From: Phytoseiulus persimilis
Taxonomy: Eukaryota > Arthropoda > Arachnida > Mesostigmata > Phytoseiidae
Length of the DNA stretch: 64,000 bases
Assembly (NCBI GenBank): GCA_037576195.1
Contig: CM075102.1
Coordinates: forward strand, 11,470,001-11,534,000
Direction: 5' to 3'
Shown piece by piece: positions 1 through 14,217 of this stretch. The first letter of the stretch is position 1. Every line of letters begins with the position of its first letter. The translations under genes were made by a program, and so were the position numbers. The notes under the pieces are model-generated. The model worked only from the letters and a program-made list of their open reading frames with translations, made no database searches and was not told the origin of the DNA.

Positions 1-3000
1 GGTTTTCTATCCCGATTTTCCTCGGTTCCACAGCAAAGCACAAATTATCGCAAATTGAAACAAGCCGGGAAGAGGGGCGTCCGCGTCGGCAGGCCAATAT
101 CAAAGCAAGACTTCGGCAGAATATCCCAGAATCCGCAGCCTTTCCCATCGATTCCCTCGACGCATGCTAAACAGAATCCAAGACTCGCCAAAATTCATGC
201 GCAGGGTGTCTTCTCCTGGTCGGCGATTTTCGAACCATATCTTATTCTGGCCGTAACGTTGTAGTCTTTCCGACTTTTTCGAGAATTGAAAAAAAAAATC
301 GACAGTATATCCTGATGCGGTGAGCTTTTGGGAGAATATGAGGACAATCACCGCCAAGGGGTCGTTTCGATAGTGACTCATTTGGTTTTTCGAGGTCTCA
401 CTCAGAATGAGGAAGCCGGTTGCGAGCCAGAAAATAGATTGAAATCATTTTGACGCCTCCCGAAACGGAAAGAGTTCGTATCAAGCTCAAATTTGAGGTC
501 TCCTCCATAACTTGTCGGTAAGAAGACCTCGAAAGGAAGGGTCTCCTTCAAGATTTTCCGCTAGCCGTAATTTCCATAACCTCATCTTCAATAAAAATCA
601 AAATCACCTCGAAATCCCCTATCAACCGAGAGATAATTCTTCGGAAAAATCACGAAGTCATGGAAAAACCAAATCGGGCTCGAAAATCACCTACCCAAAA
701 GAGCCATCCTCTACAGTATTCCCTCCGATTTGAGGGCCGTACCGTGACCCCTGGAAGATTGTCCGTCCACCGGTACTGGTGGAGAGTCAATTTCGAAGAG
801 TCGCCCACCCGATGGGACGTCCCCTCACTTAGCGTCCATAAAATCATCGACGTATACCCGTTGTCTTTCATTTCTCTCGGTAAACACGCGATCGAAACGA
901 ATCTCAATGCTAACTCGGCTCTATCTGACCCATGAAAACTTTCTTTTCCGAGGAAGAAGACCCTAAGAGTGGGCTCTGCCAAGAAAAATGAATCCGACGC
1001 CAAGACGTGGGCATGACGTTACTTTTCCGCGCAATAAATCCAATGAGAAGTCCGGATTCCGTTGGGAAAGGTGTCCCTATGCTCTCAAGCCACGCGATGG
1101 AAATGAAAAATAGCTGAGGCAATGGTGCGGGGTCCTCCCGCGTTCCCCGAGGATCCGAAATCTGTCTCGGACTCGGCTCACATTTCGTAGAAGCTCGAAT
1201 CTTTGTTCCCATGTCTGATCGCTTAAAAAGCTGACAACGTCATCCTGGATCTCTCGCCTCAAAGCTGAAATTTGGGAGCGAATTCCGCTCAGAGAGACGA
1301 AAGCCATAATATTGGCTCAAACGCTTGTGGCCTTCTTTTTCTTTGAGGACAGGAAAGCATGCCCCGTCACAAAGGATTGGAATAGAGAAAATGCTTCCGG
1401 AATTCCACGGGAGAACCGTGAATCCCTCAACGCTGTGCTAGCCAGAGTCGAATGTATCGAGTACTTTCCTTGCTCCGCTGGCAGCATGCGCTGCTGCTAG
1501 GAACACCCATCAGCGGCAATGTTGTGTCTCGGTACCGGGGATAGTTCTAGCTTCGTCACCGTGTGAAGTGCGTTGCGAACCGCCTAACTTTCCCGCCCTC
1601 ACGTCGATCGAGCGATGGTAAGGGACGCTCAAAATCAATAGTTTGACAGGGACAAAATATTTTCCTGTGTTAGGAAGTGTCTTCGTGGACGTGATCTCGT
1701 ACCGCTTATCTGTGTCACCCGATGCGTATTCGGGAGTCATCCGACGCATTGCGGGAGTTAGTACTCGCTTCTAGTTGCGACACATCCGAACTGCGTTTGA
1801 GGCTTCCGGAGGTTCAGCCACCTGATGGGTTCCTGCCAAGAACGACCGTGACCGGGCTCTCTTGGCCGCAGCTCATCCTGCCGGAAAGGAGTGGCATACA
1901 TTCTGAGAACGGGTGTAGCGTTACGGATGCTGCAGTAGCGGAGAGACAGTCATGTCCAGCGGATGGAGAGCAAATGGAAGTGTCGTCGCATCCGTCGGTC
2001 TAAATTGCTCCTAGCGCTTGGCTCACTGCTCGTTCCTCACTCGAGCATAACTCTTCACGAGGACATACCTCCGTGCAATCTACGGATTGAGATATGTCCC
2101 CGTACAGTGTTGGAAAGATTGGTGGTCGAGAAAGATTTCACAAGTTTTCGGATAAGAGAACCGAACGGAGTTCATTTTTTCGAGTAGTCGGCTCTTGCCT
2201 CGAGTCTACCATACATGCTGCTCGCTCGAACTCTCAGAACCGACAGAGCGCCGTTTTCAGGCAGGACCTGCGAGCTCACCCGATGACGCGCAACGGCTCG
2301 ACGTCCCCTTCGGTCTGGGAAACACTCGGGAACGAGACTCATGGATTCGCTCGTCACTCGATTCGGGGTTGCGTGGTTCTAATCTCCCCGTGTCGAGGCG
2401 CTCGCCTGTCAGTCATCTCGGCTCGCGCTGCGTTTGTAGAACGAGCCCCTACCGCTCTCACACGCTCCACCGGTTTACGCGCTACTTTTCCGAAACGTGT
2501 CCCGTCGACGTGGTTTATCCTGTGGATTCCGCAGTTTCTCGCACAGGCGAGACGACGTCTGCGGCGTTCGTCGATTTCGCGTTCAGTGGCTTCCCTGAGG
2601 GCGGAGTGCGGCGGTCGTTGGATGTACTCTAGCGCGAGGTGCGGAATTCCCAAAATGGTTTCGGGGTTAGCCGTCCGCCGCCAGCCGACTGGCTGACATC
2701 CTTAGGACCGAAACGGATTTTCCGACCGGAACCCGGCCGCTTGCCTGGTTGCGTGGATGGCGCTCGGCTTCGGCTGCCACTGCGGCGGCGGCCATTTTCT
2801 TTCAGTACGGTAGTTCGCCCGGGGCCATGAATACGGGATCAGTGAAAAACGAGACTCGCAGACTCCGTCGAGTAGACGGTCGGCTTGCTGGTGGGCGCTT
2901 GGTCGAGATGGCTGACCGGAGTGTTCAGATCAACCCATCGTGGAGTTATCAGGGCGGCGGACCGGAGAGCAAAACGGGGTAACGCGCCAAGCAACGGCTC

Positions 3001-5229
3001 AAACAGCTCCTTCTGCTGCCTCCGTGTCGCTCAGATAGTGGAGGATCAACCGTCGCCGCCGCCTTCGTTGTTTCACGGGGCGCAGGAAGGGGTGAGGGGG
3101 AAGGTGTCGCTCGGTGGAGCGTAAGCAGTTTTCAGCCTGAGAAAGTGGAAATTCCACCCTCGGTGCGAGTGCCAATGGGCGTTTGCTTGATTCGCGATGT
3201 TTGCTGTCGCATCTGCTCCGTCTTCGTCGCTTTCGATTCCGCTGTCCTCGATCCTGCGGTCGGATCCCTTCCACGGAGAGACAGGAGGAAGCAGAAGCGC
3301 TTCGAAAGAGAACGAAAACTCGATCCGACGATGCTTTGCTTCGACTCGAGTGGCGACCTCGCTAGATCGAGGACTCTGATCTCACAACCAACTCCGAGAA
3401 GTGTCGAAATAACCGCGAAATGAGCGCCTTCCGGGAGTGAGCCCGCGAGCTCCCAGGGTTTCGAAATCCCGGAACTGTTTATGTGCAACAGGTTCATCAG
3501 CACCGATAACACCGCAGCGAAGAAAAAACCGATGCGAACTCTCTCCTCGTATCCGGAGCCGCAGGAAACAACTCTATCTCCAGCGGCACGGATGCTCCAA
3601 GCGAAGAATTAGCAAGGGTCGAATATTTAGGGCGCCGACCGCCAGATCGTTCCATCGCGTTGACTCGCACGTCGGGCTAGCCCGTTAAGTGTCGAGGCGA
3701 ATCATTACATCATCCAAACCAGACTTCCAGCCGAGCCGAACCAATGGACGTATGAGCAGGGACGAGATAAGCAGCAAACGAGGGACTTAGCAATTCTCCT
3801 GAGCGCTGTCTTTATCGCTGTCAACTATCCTCGTCAACGGGTAATCGGCGGACAGTTAAGCTCGGCTACTGGCGCAAATCTTAGTCGCAAGAGGATATTA
3901 GGTCTCTCGATCACCTCGTGCGTCCCCATTCATCATGCAGCTCACCCGTTCACCCCCCGAACCTTCTGCTCGGGGGCTCCCCATGGGGGTGAGAGAGAAT
4001 ATAAATAGCGAGATATTCGCTCAGCCAGCCGTGACCGGATCTCCTAATATCATCAGGCTGATAGCTCTCGGAGAACTATCGGCTGGTTGGCCCCTCCGTG
4101 GAGGTGGCGGACAGTTCCCGCCGGAAGCAGCAGCGGAGCGCCAAATTCAGCGCGTTGGAGTCGACCCTGATCCCGCCGAGGATTTTTCTCCCGCAGTATT
4201 GACCAATGATTCTGCGAATCCGTGTTTCGTGAAGTTCTTCTCCCGTTCTTTTCTCCCAACTCCTCCCATATATTCTAATCGCCTCTAAATTTCTCAAGAG
4301 GTGCCCGTTTTCGTTAGAAAACGAAAGCGCGCGAGCCGCTCGGTAGCTAGATGCCTCCTTTGTTTCGTTCACTATTCCACAAAGTTTCATAGCATACTAT
4401 TCCTCAATCTCTGGAATATCACCGTCAACGACGCATTCATGCGCTGATTCCTCTTCGTCTGATTGAAGGCTCCCTGGCGGTTGCTACATCTGGTATCGGA
4501 AGTATCCCTGAGTCCTGGTCCTCGCCGTCTGAGGCAACCTTCTGAACCGCCAGCCGTTGCCTTGGGTGATGCACTTGACATGTTCAGAATCAAAGTGAAC
4601 TCGTGACGCTAGGGTATTGTTCGGCGGTTGGGACATGCTCGGGCACTGCTCGTTCCTCAAGATCCGGAGAGGTGCGGGATTCGTACGTTTGGCTATGTCT
4701 CAGTCATCTGCACGTCGAACCTGGCAACGGCGGTGAGATCTCAATCGGGAAGGAGACACACTCGTTCCATGAGCGTCTGAGCCGGGCATACAATGGAGAG
4801 CACTCCTGCGTACCAAATAGCAGCTCGTGTGTTGGTCACATGCGACGCCTGGCCAGCTGGAGATAATGCCCATAGGTTGACGCCGCATGCAGTTCGGGTT
4901 GCGTTCTTAGTGGATCAATGCATTTTTAGCGCTTTATCGACACCCGTCGAGGAGGTCTACTCCTCACACGGACGGTTCCTTCTCCAGTCAGTTTCTGAAA
5001 GAGGCTCTTGCGAAGAGGTTTGGTTTAAAACTTTCACAGCGCGCCTCGGAGGAGGAGATCGCGAGGGGCTTAACCAGATCCGCATGTAGATGTGTTCCGA
5101 TACGATATCCACCGATCCAGATCGAGACGGGGCCGGCGGTGCGGGCCGCTCGTAAGGCGCACTCGGAAATATTCCCACTATCACTCGTTCGCGAGACTCC
5201 TACGTTGCAGCCTATTACCTGATCGAGCA
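1..5229. other. No supported gene
   Basis: Frames of 60-200 codons occur on both strands and overlap, mostly Ser/Arg/Ala-rich, the longest in the GC-rich 2.1-3.1 kb stretch. That stretch has CpG-island character and could be a promoter; a possible start MNTGSVKNETRRLRRVD lies at 2827 but was not traced to a gene. Confidence 0.4.
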
Positions 5230-5261
5230 TTTATTTTTCTCCCGGAAACCGATGGCTGTAT

Positions 5262-6004
5262 TCAATTTCGATGGGGATACATCCACAGTTGCTCGAGCGG
5301 ACTGCGCTGTAATAGATGTTCTTGTCGGAGAGCGTTGGCGCGCAATTGATCGAGGCTCTTTCTCGTATCGGTTGCCTTCCGCGGTCCTTCTACCTGCTGC
5401 CGTGCGGCCGCATCGAGTCGCAACTGAGCCCGTCTTTGTTGTTCCGATCCGTATATCAGAGCAATTGTGCGCGGCGAGGACCCGACAGTCTCAAACAATG
5501 CGCAGCTACCTCTCGTAGACGGCGCGGAACTTGTCGCCGAGACAGCTGGTGAGGTTGCTTCTTGGGTGTGGATACCGACAGCGGAACGAAAGCGGGAGAA
5601 TTGATTTGTCTGAAATAGTGACGTCGTTCCTTATGATAGTTGGCCGCGTGGAAGAATGGAACCGGCGGCTCGGAATAGGCCAACTCGATGACGTGGCGCT
5701 TTCGCTTTTTCCCGCCGCGGCGCTGCAACGGCCGTCTTTGAGCTTCGAGTGGAACCCAACGCAAGTCTAGCCAGCCGTGAGCTTTTTTCGCCTCTTTTCT
5801 TCCCGAAGAAAGCTCCGGGCTCTGTTGAAAAATCAATCGCCGTCCACTGCACGTTGCTCCCTTCCGTAACTCCTGGATGAGACTCGTCCTTGGAAGCTCC
5901 ACGTCACAGATTATATCATAACACAGGAGCTCTTCTACCAATGATCTCTGAAGGCGTGACTTGAGTTGTTCGCCCGATGAGTTGAACCAACGATCTACCG
6001 ACAT
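5262..6004 (-). CDS. Tentative minus-strand gene, 3' exon with poly(A) signal
   Basis: A 116-codon segment (5609-5262) after a cactatttcag acceptor ends in a Gln/Arg/Leu-rich helical stretch (RRAQLRLDAAARQQVE, then LDQLRANALRQEHLLQRSP) and TGA. AATAAA on the minus strand lies 27 bases further on (5235-5230). Upstream, ATG 6004 opens a different frame beginning MSVDRWFNSSGEQLKSRLQR that stays open for 182 codons. These could be first and last exons of one gene, but I find no good in-phase donor joining them. No family recognised. Confidence 0.25.
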
Positions 6005-9000
6005 GTCTCTTCAAGCCCAAGGTGCGTGTGGTAGCGTTTTTCGCTGAGCTTCTTCCCGGCCACATCCAACTATGGATACTATCTGCCTCTCTGAGCTACG
6101 CGGAGCTCGGGCCAATCGATCGTTCTGCAGCAGGAATAGGACCTACGAGTTCCGACCGCCACACGAGGCCTTACTTCGTTTATAGAGGGCGTCAACTTGG
6201 AGCCGTGAGCCTCTGCAGCGAGCTAGAACAGAGAATAGCTGGAAGCGGTTGAGTCTCCTCCCCGCCCAAGATTCGTCAAGAAGTTCTCAGGGGGATTGAC
6301 AAGCTCCCCCGCTGATACGGTCGGAGGAGATAGTCAGGAGGATGGATTGGAGGATATGACACGCGAATACCAAAGCGGCTAGATAACAACGTCGAATATC
6401 TTGAATAAATCACAGCCAGACCGACGCATCGATTTGTCTGACTCTTCCCGCAAATGCTCCGCCATCTTCTATCCCGTTATCGGAGTTCGATACCCTAATT
6501 TTGGAAACTCGGATAAGAGAGTGGCCACACAAATTCCTAGGTGGCGGCTCGGCGAGTTTCGGCCCGATTGGGAATCACATACGCCCACCGCCAGGTACGT
6601 CCGGGCTCAGTCCGCCAGGAAAGCAAGCTTTTGCCGGGGAGGAATAGTAATCAGAGAAGCCATTGCAAGATTAGTTCAGAGTCCGTACCGTTGAGAACTT
6701 GAGGCAACGCGGTTCATTATCAGTCCGCCGTTGCCCTCGGCCAGCGACCGAATAAGGTTTGTTTTCGGTGGGGTGACTCTGGCTCTGCATCAGACCCGAT
6801 TCGGAGAGATAACAAGTACAAGATATGCTGATCTGCTGTCACAGTCGCGTCGATCGTCACGAAATTTTCCGAAGTGTTCAGTTCAATTTGTTGCGTCAGA
6901 AAAGACCGGAGGGTTGACAAGGTGATTCGATTTACGAAATCCAGGAATCTTTGGGAGCGGCGCGCGAAGATTCGCATCAGATTTACGAGGCATCGATTCA
7001 TGCTCGAAGCAGAATACACGTCATCAAGTACGGAAAACGAGCGCGGGCGAAATCTCAAAACACCCCTTTGTTGTTTTTTTTTTCTTCTTGTGATCTCCGA
7101 GTATTCAATAGAGGCTCGTTAGCTCGTTCAACAAAGCAGCTTACGTGGATGCGCTCAGAATATCTCGAAGACACTCTCATGAATCTCTCGCAATAACGAA
7201 ATCCCACGTCTTCCCCCTCTGGAGAGCTCCGACACCTTGCGTGGGAGGCGGATCGGAAGAGAACTCACAAGGCTCGAATTCGCAGTCAACCACCCCAGGG
7301 ATCTTTGGAATGCTGGAGAATTTGTTTGAGAAAGAGAAGTCGGGGGTTTCGACCTCCGAAAAGGTTATCTAGCCTAACGGACGCGACAACACCAGTTTGT
7401 CGTCCTCTCTCACGTACTCATCCTTCTTGTGCTACGTCCAAACTCAATTACTCGGCTTATTGTATGAATGATTCAGCCACCACGGCAAACAAGGAGCATG
7501 TATCTCTAAGCGAGATCTGTTTCATCTTCTGTTCTCATATTCACGCATGTATGAAACAAGCACTCACATCAGTTCGAGAGAAGGACGTTCCCTCTCGGCC
7601 ATCGCCTCTGTCGAGGAGACCTCTTTTCATCGTTCACGATTGAGGAGATCTCTCGTTCGGCGGCACCAGAAGAAGGCGAGCGAACACTGACTAAGGATGA
7701 TTCTTACTTCGACTCCCTCCCTGCCAGCAGCACATTGGAGACTCAGTCCCTGAAATCAAGGTGCTTTGACCGATCGGAAAACCCTCGTCGTCTTTCTCTT
7801 AATCCCCTCAGCTGCCGCCTGCACAGCGGACGGAAGAACCTCTTTTCCTAAACAACTCTACTTTCGCCCCCCTCTCACTCTTTTCCAGCTCGTTCAACCG
7901 TTCCCTTTTCTCTCCTCCTCCTCAATCTCTATAAAGCAGCGGATGGCCTTGCACTTTCTGCACATGCGTCTGTCGCTGCTTTCGGGTGGCTCATCGTAGA
8001 GCCCTGTTCCCCGCTACTGTCTGCCCTCTCATTTCCACGTCCCGAACACACTCCCGCGGCAAAACCACCACTACCGCCGCCGCTGCCATCATAAAACTTT
8101 TTCATCATCGTTCTGCTCCCCCCACAGCCCGAGGGAGAGCGCGAGAACAAGTAGTTGTTACTGTTTTCTACACAGAAAACAGAAACCGTTCTGAGGTCGT
8201 GCAGTTCCTGTTCCACGGAAGTCATCGATATCCGCCAAATCTCGATAGAATCGATCCGGAATCGAATCCCGAGTCTTGGTATCACGTTTGTGCGCCTCAG
8301 AATATGGGTGTGAGATCAGAAATATGGACACGAGTAGGACTGAGACTGTCGAGTCTTCTATGAATCTTTTGGTACGGTGGGAAAGAGGGGGATGATACCC
8401 GTATGACGCATGCATTCCATGAGAGCACGGAGTGCAGAGCGAAGTATGTAATTCTCAGCGAACATTTCCGACCGCAGTGCAGCGACCAACAAGAGATGAC
8501 AGAGCGAAAATGATTCCACCTCATTAAGGGCGACAAACCATACTCCGGAATGCCTACGGGAGGAGGCCGGTCGCCGGATGGGCGACCGTGTAGCCTCCGA
8601 GACGGTTGGGTGAGTGGCGGCCAACTCGCTCCCTCTCTCCCTCTACCTCCCTCCCCCACCTGCTCAAACGAGCTGCATCCAGCGCCCCCTGGCGCGCGGT
8701 CCATTAACTCTGTAGGTTAAGTAGTCTGAATGCTGGAAATAGCATATTCGCCGGAGCATGTGCCCGGGTGAAAGAGGTTCGGAGGTGAAAGACGCTCCGT
8801 GCTCGACTGAGAACGGGCGCGGAGCAAGAAGCCGTCTTTAGTGTGAGGAAAATGGTCCGCTCGTGGTGCGCGGAAACGACGTCACTCTGGCTCTTGGGAT
8901 GCTCGTCGGGCACCTATACGACCTCCGGTATGTGTGTTCTACTTCGCGCGAGTAGGAACGCTCGTTGAGAAGTTGCGACAGCCTGAGCGTTTATTTCTTC

Positions 9001-10377
9001 TCAACCCAACAAGCAGGATCGTTTCATCATCTACACAAGCGCTCAAGCATGTGGTTCCCAATCCCCGGATCGTTAGGTGTTTGCGTTTCCAAGCGCCTCT
9101 TCGGCCTTCTCGAATAGGATGCGAAATTGAGTTAGCCTCATGGAGCTGAATAGATTCACGGGGGCCGAACAATTGATGTTCCGCCGTTTCGGTACTTTAT
9201 TTCGAGCAGGGCGCTCGGCGAATCACAGCAGTCTGAGGAACGCTCTTGCCCCTTTTTCAACGAATCTTCTCATAAGCTTCGAAGGAGCGAGGTAGCGTCA
9301 GTTTGATTGAACACCGATCAGTTGAGGTCGATCTACTCTAGACTAGTCTGTTTACCCTCCGTCATGGATGACCCCCCATATCAGTGGCAAGGGGATGCTT
9401 ATGGCATCGATCTCTGCTTTTCCGCAGCGGGTACAGCTGGACCCACTCCGGTTGACGGTTGGATGTTTTATACCATACACACGCGCCTATGCTGCGGCGA
9501 AGCTCACTCGTTTACCGTACACATCGTATAGCGGCCATATCGTTTTGGCGGAGGATCTTCGCTTGCGAGAAGGGTTCTTCCCTACGCTTCGTGACTTTTT
9601 TTGCCACATGCGTGCTTTCAAAGTCTGAGCAGAGAATCATGGCCAGAACTACAGGGAAGTGCTTCGGGGTCCGAGACAACTTGAGCTTACCTCCAGACTG
9701 CTACGGACCAGGGATTCTTGGACGGTTTGGCCACTGGAGAATCCGATGGTGGCTAGGCTGTCGAGCCAAGGCCCGAAAGCTGCCTCGGAGCAGCATGGGA
9801 TGCGCATCTCGGTCTCGATTAACTTTCGATTCGAATTGGTCGCGCAGAGTATAAAGAGAATCCTGGCGCAGATGAGTCATGCAATTCCAGGATCCCGACT
9901 GTTCGATCCAGCAGCATTATACCGTTGGCGATTTCGACCACCGCAGGTTGGCTTTCTCCGAGCTTGCCTCACTAGTTTCCCGATGGCTTTCCGAATGCAC
10001 CCAGTTCCGGCTCAATCGGAAGCAATCAAGCGAGTTTTTTGGAGAACGTGCCCGCGATCCGGAAAATTCACCTGAGCGAACACCGATATAGTCGCTTACT
10101 CGAACACGCGCGCAATCGGTTTCACGTTTCATGCGGTTCCGCATCCTGCTTCGCCAGTTCGACACCATTTGGTCGACTCCTTCCGCCCCCATGGAAGATG
10201 CCCTCAGAGGGATCGAATGTTCGCGAAATCTGGTGGAGCAGAGGAGCCACACGTACGGAGTTCCATCGCTTGCGGTCCTCGACAGCTCCGCGAGTCCGGA
10301 TTCTTCGGCGTCTAATGATTTGTTATTCTGTTGATAGAGACTCTGAAGTGAGCAGCGGTTGTTGTTTTGTTTCGCAG
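6005..10377. other. No supported gene
   Basis: A 112-codon minus-strand frame at 6,720-7,058 reads like protein but has no start, splice or family support. A minus-strand segment ending at 9,690 (CCSEAAFGPWLDSLATIGFS before a gtaagc donor) may be a stray exon. Pyrimidine-rich sequence fills 7.85-8.1 kb. Nothing further. Confidence 0.35.
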
Positions 10378-10481
10378 GCCCTTCCGGCATCCCGACTGCG
10401 CAGGACAAGCCTGTCGATGTCGATGCAAGAACAAAAGCGGGGGCCCGAGGGCAGAACCCAGCGGGGACCGCGAAGGCCTGA
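10378..10481 (+). CDS. Tentative terminal exon of an unidentified plus-strand gene
   Basis: A good acceptor (gttgttttgtttcgcag) precedes an open frame entered in phase 1: GPSGIPTAQDKPVDVDARTK, then AGARGQNPAGTAKA and TGA 10479-10481. AATAAA follows at 10512-10517, 31 bases past the stop, the spacing seen at real gene ends in this window. I could not identify the preceding exon. The frame at 10,131-10,334 reads like protein and shares the register, but it has no good phase-1 donor. Long overlapping frames on both strands here (202 and 183 codons) may be shadows. Confidence 0.3.
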
Positions 10482-12899
10482 ACGGACGTCCGTTCATAAT
10501 TGGCAGCCTTCAATAAAGGCTTCACGAGCCATTATGGCCTCCGCTTCCAATGCGCGTCGCTCCGCGGCGAACTCCATCATGGTTCTATAGATCCGTTGTT
10601 CCTTGCGCATCAGCGGTGGAGAGCTCGGAGCTTCCCCACATCCCGTTCGGAAACGAGATCGACTTATTTTCTCTCTTCCTTCGAACAGCCCACGCAGAAA
10701 GTTATCGGAGCGGCTGAGCGGTTTTGTCCGAACCCTGGAGGAGAAAACCGCCGCCGGGAATCTCTCCGACCGTAGGAAAACACTCGCCACGTGGAAGCAT
10801 GAAACGCACGCTACCTTCCGTGCGAGTGTCGCTGGTCCTACATGTCATGTGTTCGGGTGAAACAACTCGAGTGCCAGCCACCGGTTGAACGCCACTCGGC
10901 AGACAAAACTCTCCATAAATATCCGTGCCGTGCCGGAGCGATCCATCTTCCTGGACTTCTTTTCGACCTCAAATCGGAAAATTTCGGATCGGCTCGACGG
11001 CGCACGGATGCGGGAACTCAACTCCGCTTGCGAGCGTATTCCAGAGTTCCGAAAGACCTCGAAGCTCTGATTTCGAGATCGGCTGATCGCGTTAGGGTCA
11101 AGGCCACCGAAGACGAAGTTTGGGTTGAATCTTGATCGTCTTCTCGCACAGTGTCCTCATGGATGGGAGGTCCGATGCGGTGACGTTCCCAGGCTCCAGC
11201 GTTTCCGGCCTCTCACTCTGCCTTCACTCGTGACCCATGTGTCCTCTCCTCGCGGTCCGCTCTTCCCGGCGATCAATCCGTTGTTCTTTCCTTCTCGCAG
11301 AGCAGCCCGCTTCCCTGCCGGTCCGTGTGGTCCCCCGGAGAGCCGGCTCCTGAAAAATATCGGGAACGCGCCCTGGTTCGGCAAAATTCCTCTGTGCCAC
11401 GTGAGACCAGGTCTTACGCGGGGCGGCTCTGAGCCGGAGTATTGCGCCCGATGATAAACTTCGAATCACACGCAGACGGATGCAAGCGGCGGGATTCCGC
11501 GCACAAAAGCTTCGATCTTGCTCCTGCGCGGAGCTGGCGTCACGGGGCAATGGGTCCTGGCTCGCACTGATACGCGTTTTTCCCTGCGGAGAACATTGTG
11601 CTGCTTTCATTCGGCCGCTCAGCTGGCTGTTCTTCCTGCGTCCGACCTGGAACGTCCCGATCGACTTCACTGCTTCGACAGCAGTTGCATGCGGGTCGTT
11701 TCTTTCTGTCGCAAGCGGCATCCAGCGGCTGAACGTCGACCACGGCTGTGGCCGTAGCACTAATTCTCGTTCCGCCTCATTGGGTTTCCAGCAAGAACTT
11801 TTTCACCATGCACGTTCAATAGAGTTCAGCTCGATTCGGGCTCGAGCGGCTGGACACTGTGATGAAAGAATGAAAGGCTCGAGAAAGAACTGACTCGCCA
11901 GCTGGTATCGTTCCTTAAACTGAACAACTCTGATCCTCGATACGGCGCGATGAATGGTGCTGGATTTGCGGGAGTGGAAAAATGAACGCTTCGACGAAGC
12001 CGCGCGTGGGTCCCGATATAAATCTCAAGAAACCGAAAAATTCCACGAAGTTCGGATTTGAGGCGAGAAACAGCATTAGTTCCCCAAGGGCGTTTCGGTG
12101 GAGGCATCCGCTGGGGTGACCACGCCGGCGCGAAGTCGGAAGGGATAGTGAATCATCGCTCAACTTCAAGTCAGAGCTCGCCGAGGCGATAATATCCCGG
12201 GCGTATGTGAAGCGAAAGCCTTCGGCAGTGGAGTAGCGGAGGTTTCTCTCCCGTTGACTCTTGAACAGCAACTTAGTCTGGAACCCTTTTCCGTTGGCTG
12301 AGTTCTGGAACTTTGGAGTCGTGCAACTCCATCGAGGCTTTGTACCACAAGACCTCCAGGACAGTTAACTCCACTCGCCGCTGCGCCGGCGGATATCGTG
12401 GCTCAGTTGACCTGTGCTGGCCGAAAGTTCACGTTAGGCCCACTGAAATGTTCACCTGGCCCGGGCAGTGCCGTCAGATTCTAAGTTGACTCAACTCGCC
12501 GTCCCAGTCGACGAGTTGAACGCTCATCCTCTTTAGCAGGACTCAGAGTTGGGCCTCCCTCCTTCGTTGCTCCGTCGGTTCATTTCCTGGCTATCTCCCG
12601 CATTCATTCAGTGTGGGCATGCTCGACAACATCTGCAGCCCTTCCCATGAACTCTATCAGACTCGCGGGAGGGGTGCAGTGATCTCCTGCTGCATCCAGC
12701 TGGCCAACATCGAACTACTAACAACCCCGGCCCAGACAAGCAGATCCGTCACAAACGAATCACTGCTCCTCGATAAGTCTCACCCAACGACATTCTTGGT
12801 CGCCTCTCTCATCGTCCGGATTCCTGGTTGGATATTCAGGAACGGGAACGTTCCGTTCTTTCGATTTTGATCTTGAAAACAGGTGCCGAGAAATTATCG

Positions 12900-12915
12900 C
12901 CCCCCCCCCCCCCCC
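12900..12915 (+). repeat. Poly-C run of 16
   Basis: Uninterrupted C tract in intergenic sequence. Other long C runs lie at 31,258-31,268, 38,079-38,091 and about 40,324-40,335. Confidence 0.9.
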
Positions 12916-14217
12916 ACCTCCCCAATCGGAGAGAGATCATTCATCGAAATCGTTGGGAGTCACATGATTGTCGTTTGTGGCCACATTCAGACTCCAATCA
13001 CGTCGTTAATGGGGGACAGAAAAACGATGCGAGTCGAGGTCAGGGTACATTAGACGCGTCTTCGCGGATATTCTTATCTCATGCGAGGAGCGCCCAGTGA
13101 AAGTCGAGAAGTAAGGGTTTTCCATTCTGGTCTCTGTTCCGATTAATCATATTCGTTCCTCTGACGTAATGGCTCCTTTCCATCCCTTCGGGGGGTTAGA
13201 GCGCGCCGTTCATGACTCGGAATATTTGACATATGTCGCTCCGACTCAAGTCGCGGCCGTTTCGATTAACTTCCTACGTAACTCAGGCCGACGTGGGTCG
13301 AGCCCTCACTGAAACCCATCTCAGAAAGAATTCTGGGACTTAGGAATACCGTCGCATCGTTCAGCTCAGTGTATGATGTAATACCAGAGGCTTGTCATCA
13401 AGAACACGGTTATTGTAGGGGGGACGTCTACGACAGCGGTAATTGCTCCTGATTCCGTCCCCACCGGTGGCACCGTGGTATAACCTGACCCGGCTTTTTT
13501 CGTTCGATGAGAAACCGGAACGTTGTCAGACACCCTCGTTGTCTTGACTCTACGCCCGATCACGCACACGTCCTGGGGTGATTGGTTTAGTACACATATC
13601 AGGGTCCGTTGAAGATTCCAGCTGAACGCTAAGCGCCCAGGAACCGATAAATCTGGTGCGATCATGACACGATTCTCATCGATGAATCCGCACCTTGCGG
13701 AAAGTTAAATCTATCTGTCCTGGCCCGAGTTCTACGAACGCTCAACTCGAAGAATAGCAGCCTACCAGCGGAGGTTTCTCGGAAAAGGGTCGAAAGTCGT
13801 AAGGCGAGTGATCCGTGCTGACAAAGCTGTCCAATATTATTTCTGGCCGATACAGTATCGAATATCTTTTGACTCCCTGTCTGTTATCGGTCGAAAGTTA
13901 ACGCAGCCGTCGCATGGTTGGGCGCGTGGGGGCTATGGCGACGAAGAAACTTTCTGCTTCGGAGCGTTTTTGCGTGTACATGACGAGCTCCTGTGACCGG
14001 TAGCGCCCTCGACGACGCGGAACGTATTCTGCCGGAATGATGTTTCGCTAGCCGGCCCCAAGCGGCGCGCAGGTCTGTGTACAACTAGCGCGAGGCACAT
14101 TTGCCAAGATTTCTCATCCGAAGGAAGCTGCTCAGGTCCCCCCACGCTCAAGGCGTTCCATGCACGAGATCCTGAAACATGGGACTCTTCCAGGAGACCA
14201 GGATTCGCAAGTGAACG

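Noticed and set aside
2094..2696. 200-codon plus-strand open frame
   Set aside because: Lies in GC-rich sequence where all frames are long; Ser/Arg/Ala-rich, overlapped by 145- and 99-codon frames, and no domain or splice boundary.
9917..10590. Overlapping 202-codon (-) and 183-codon (+) frames
   Set aside because: They overlap on opposite strands so at most one could be coding. Neither shows a family, and the better-supported signal there is a short terminal exon in a third frame.
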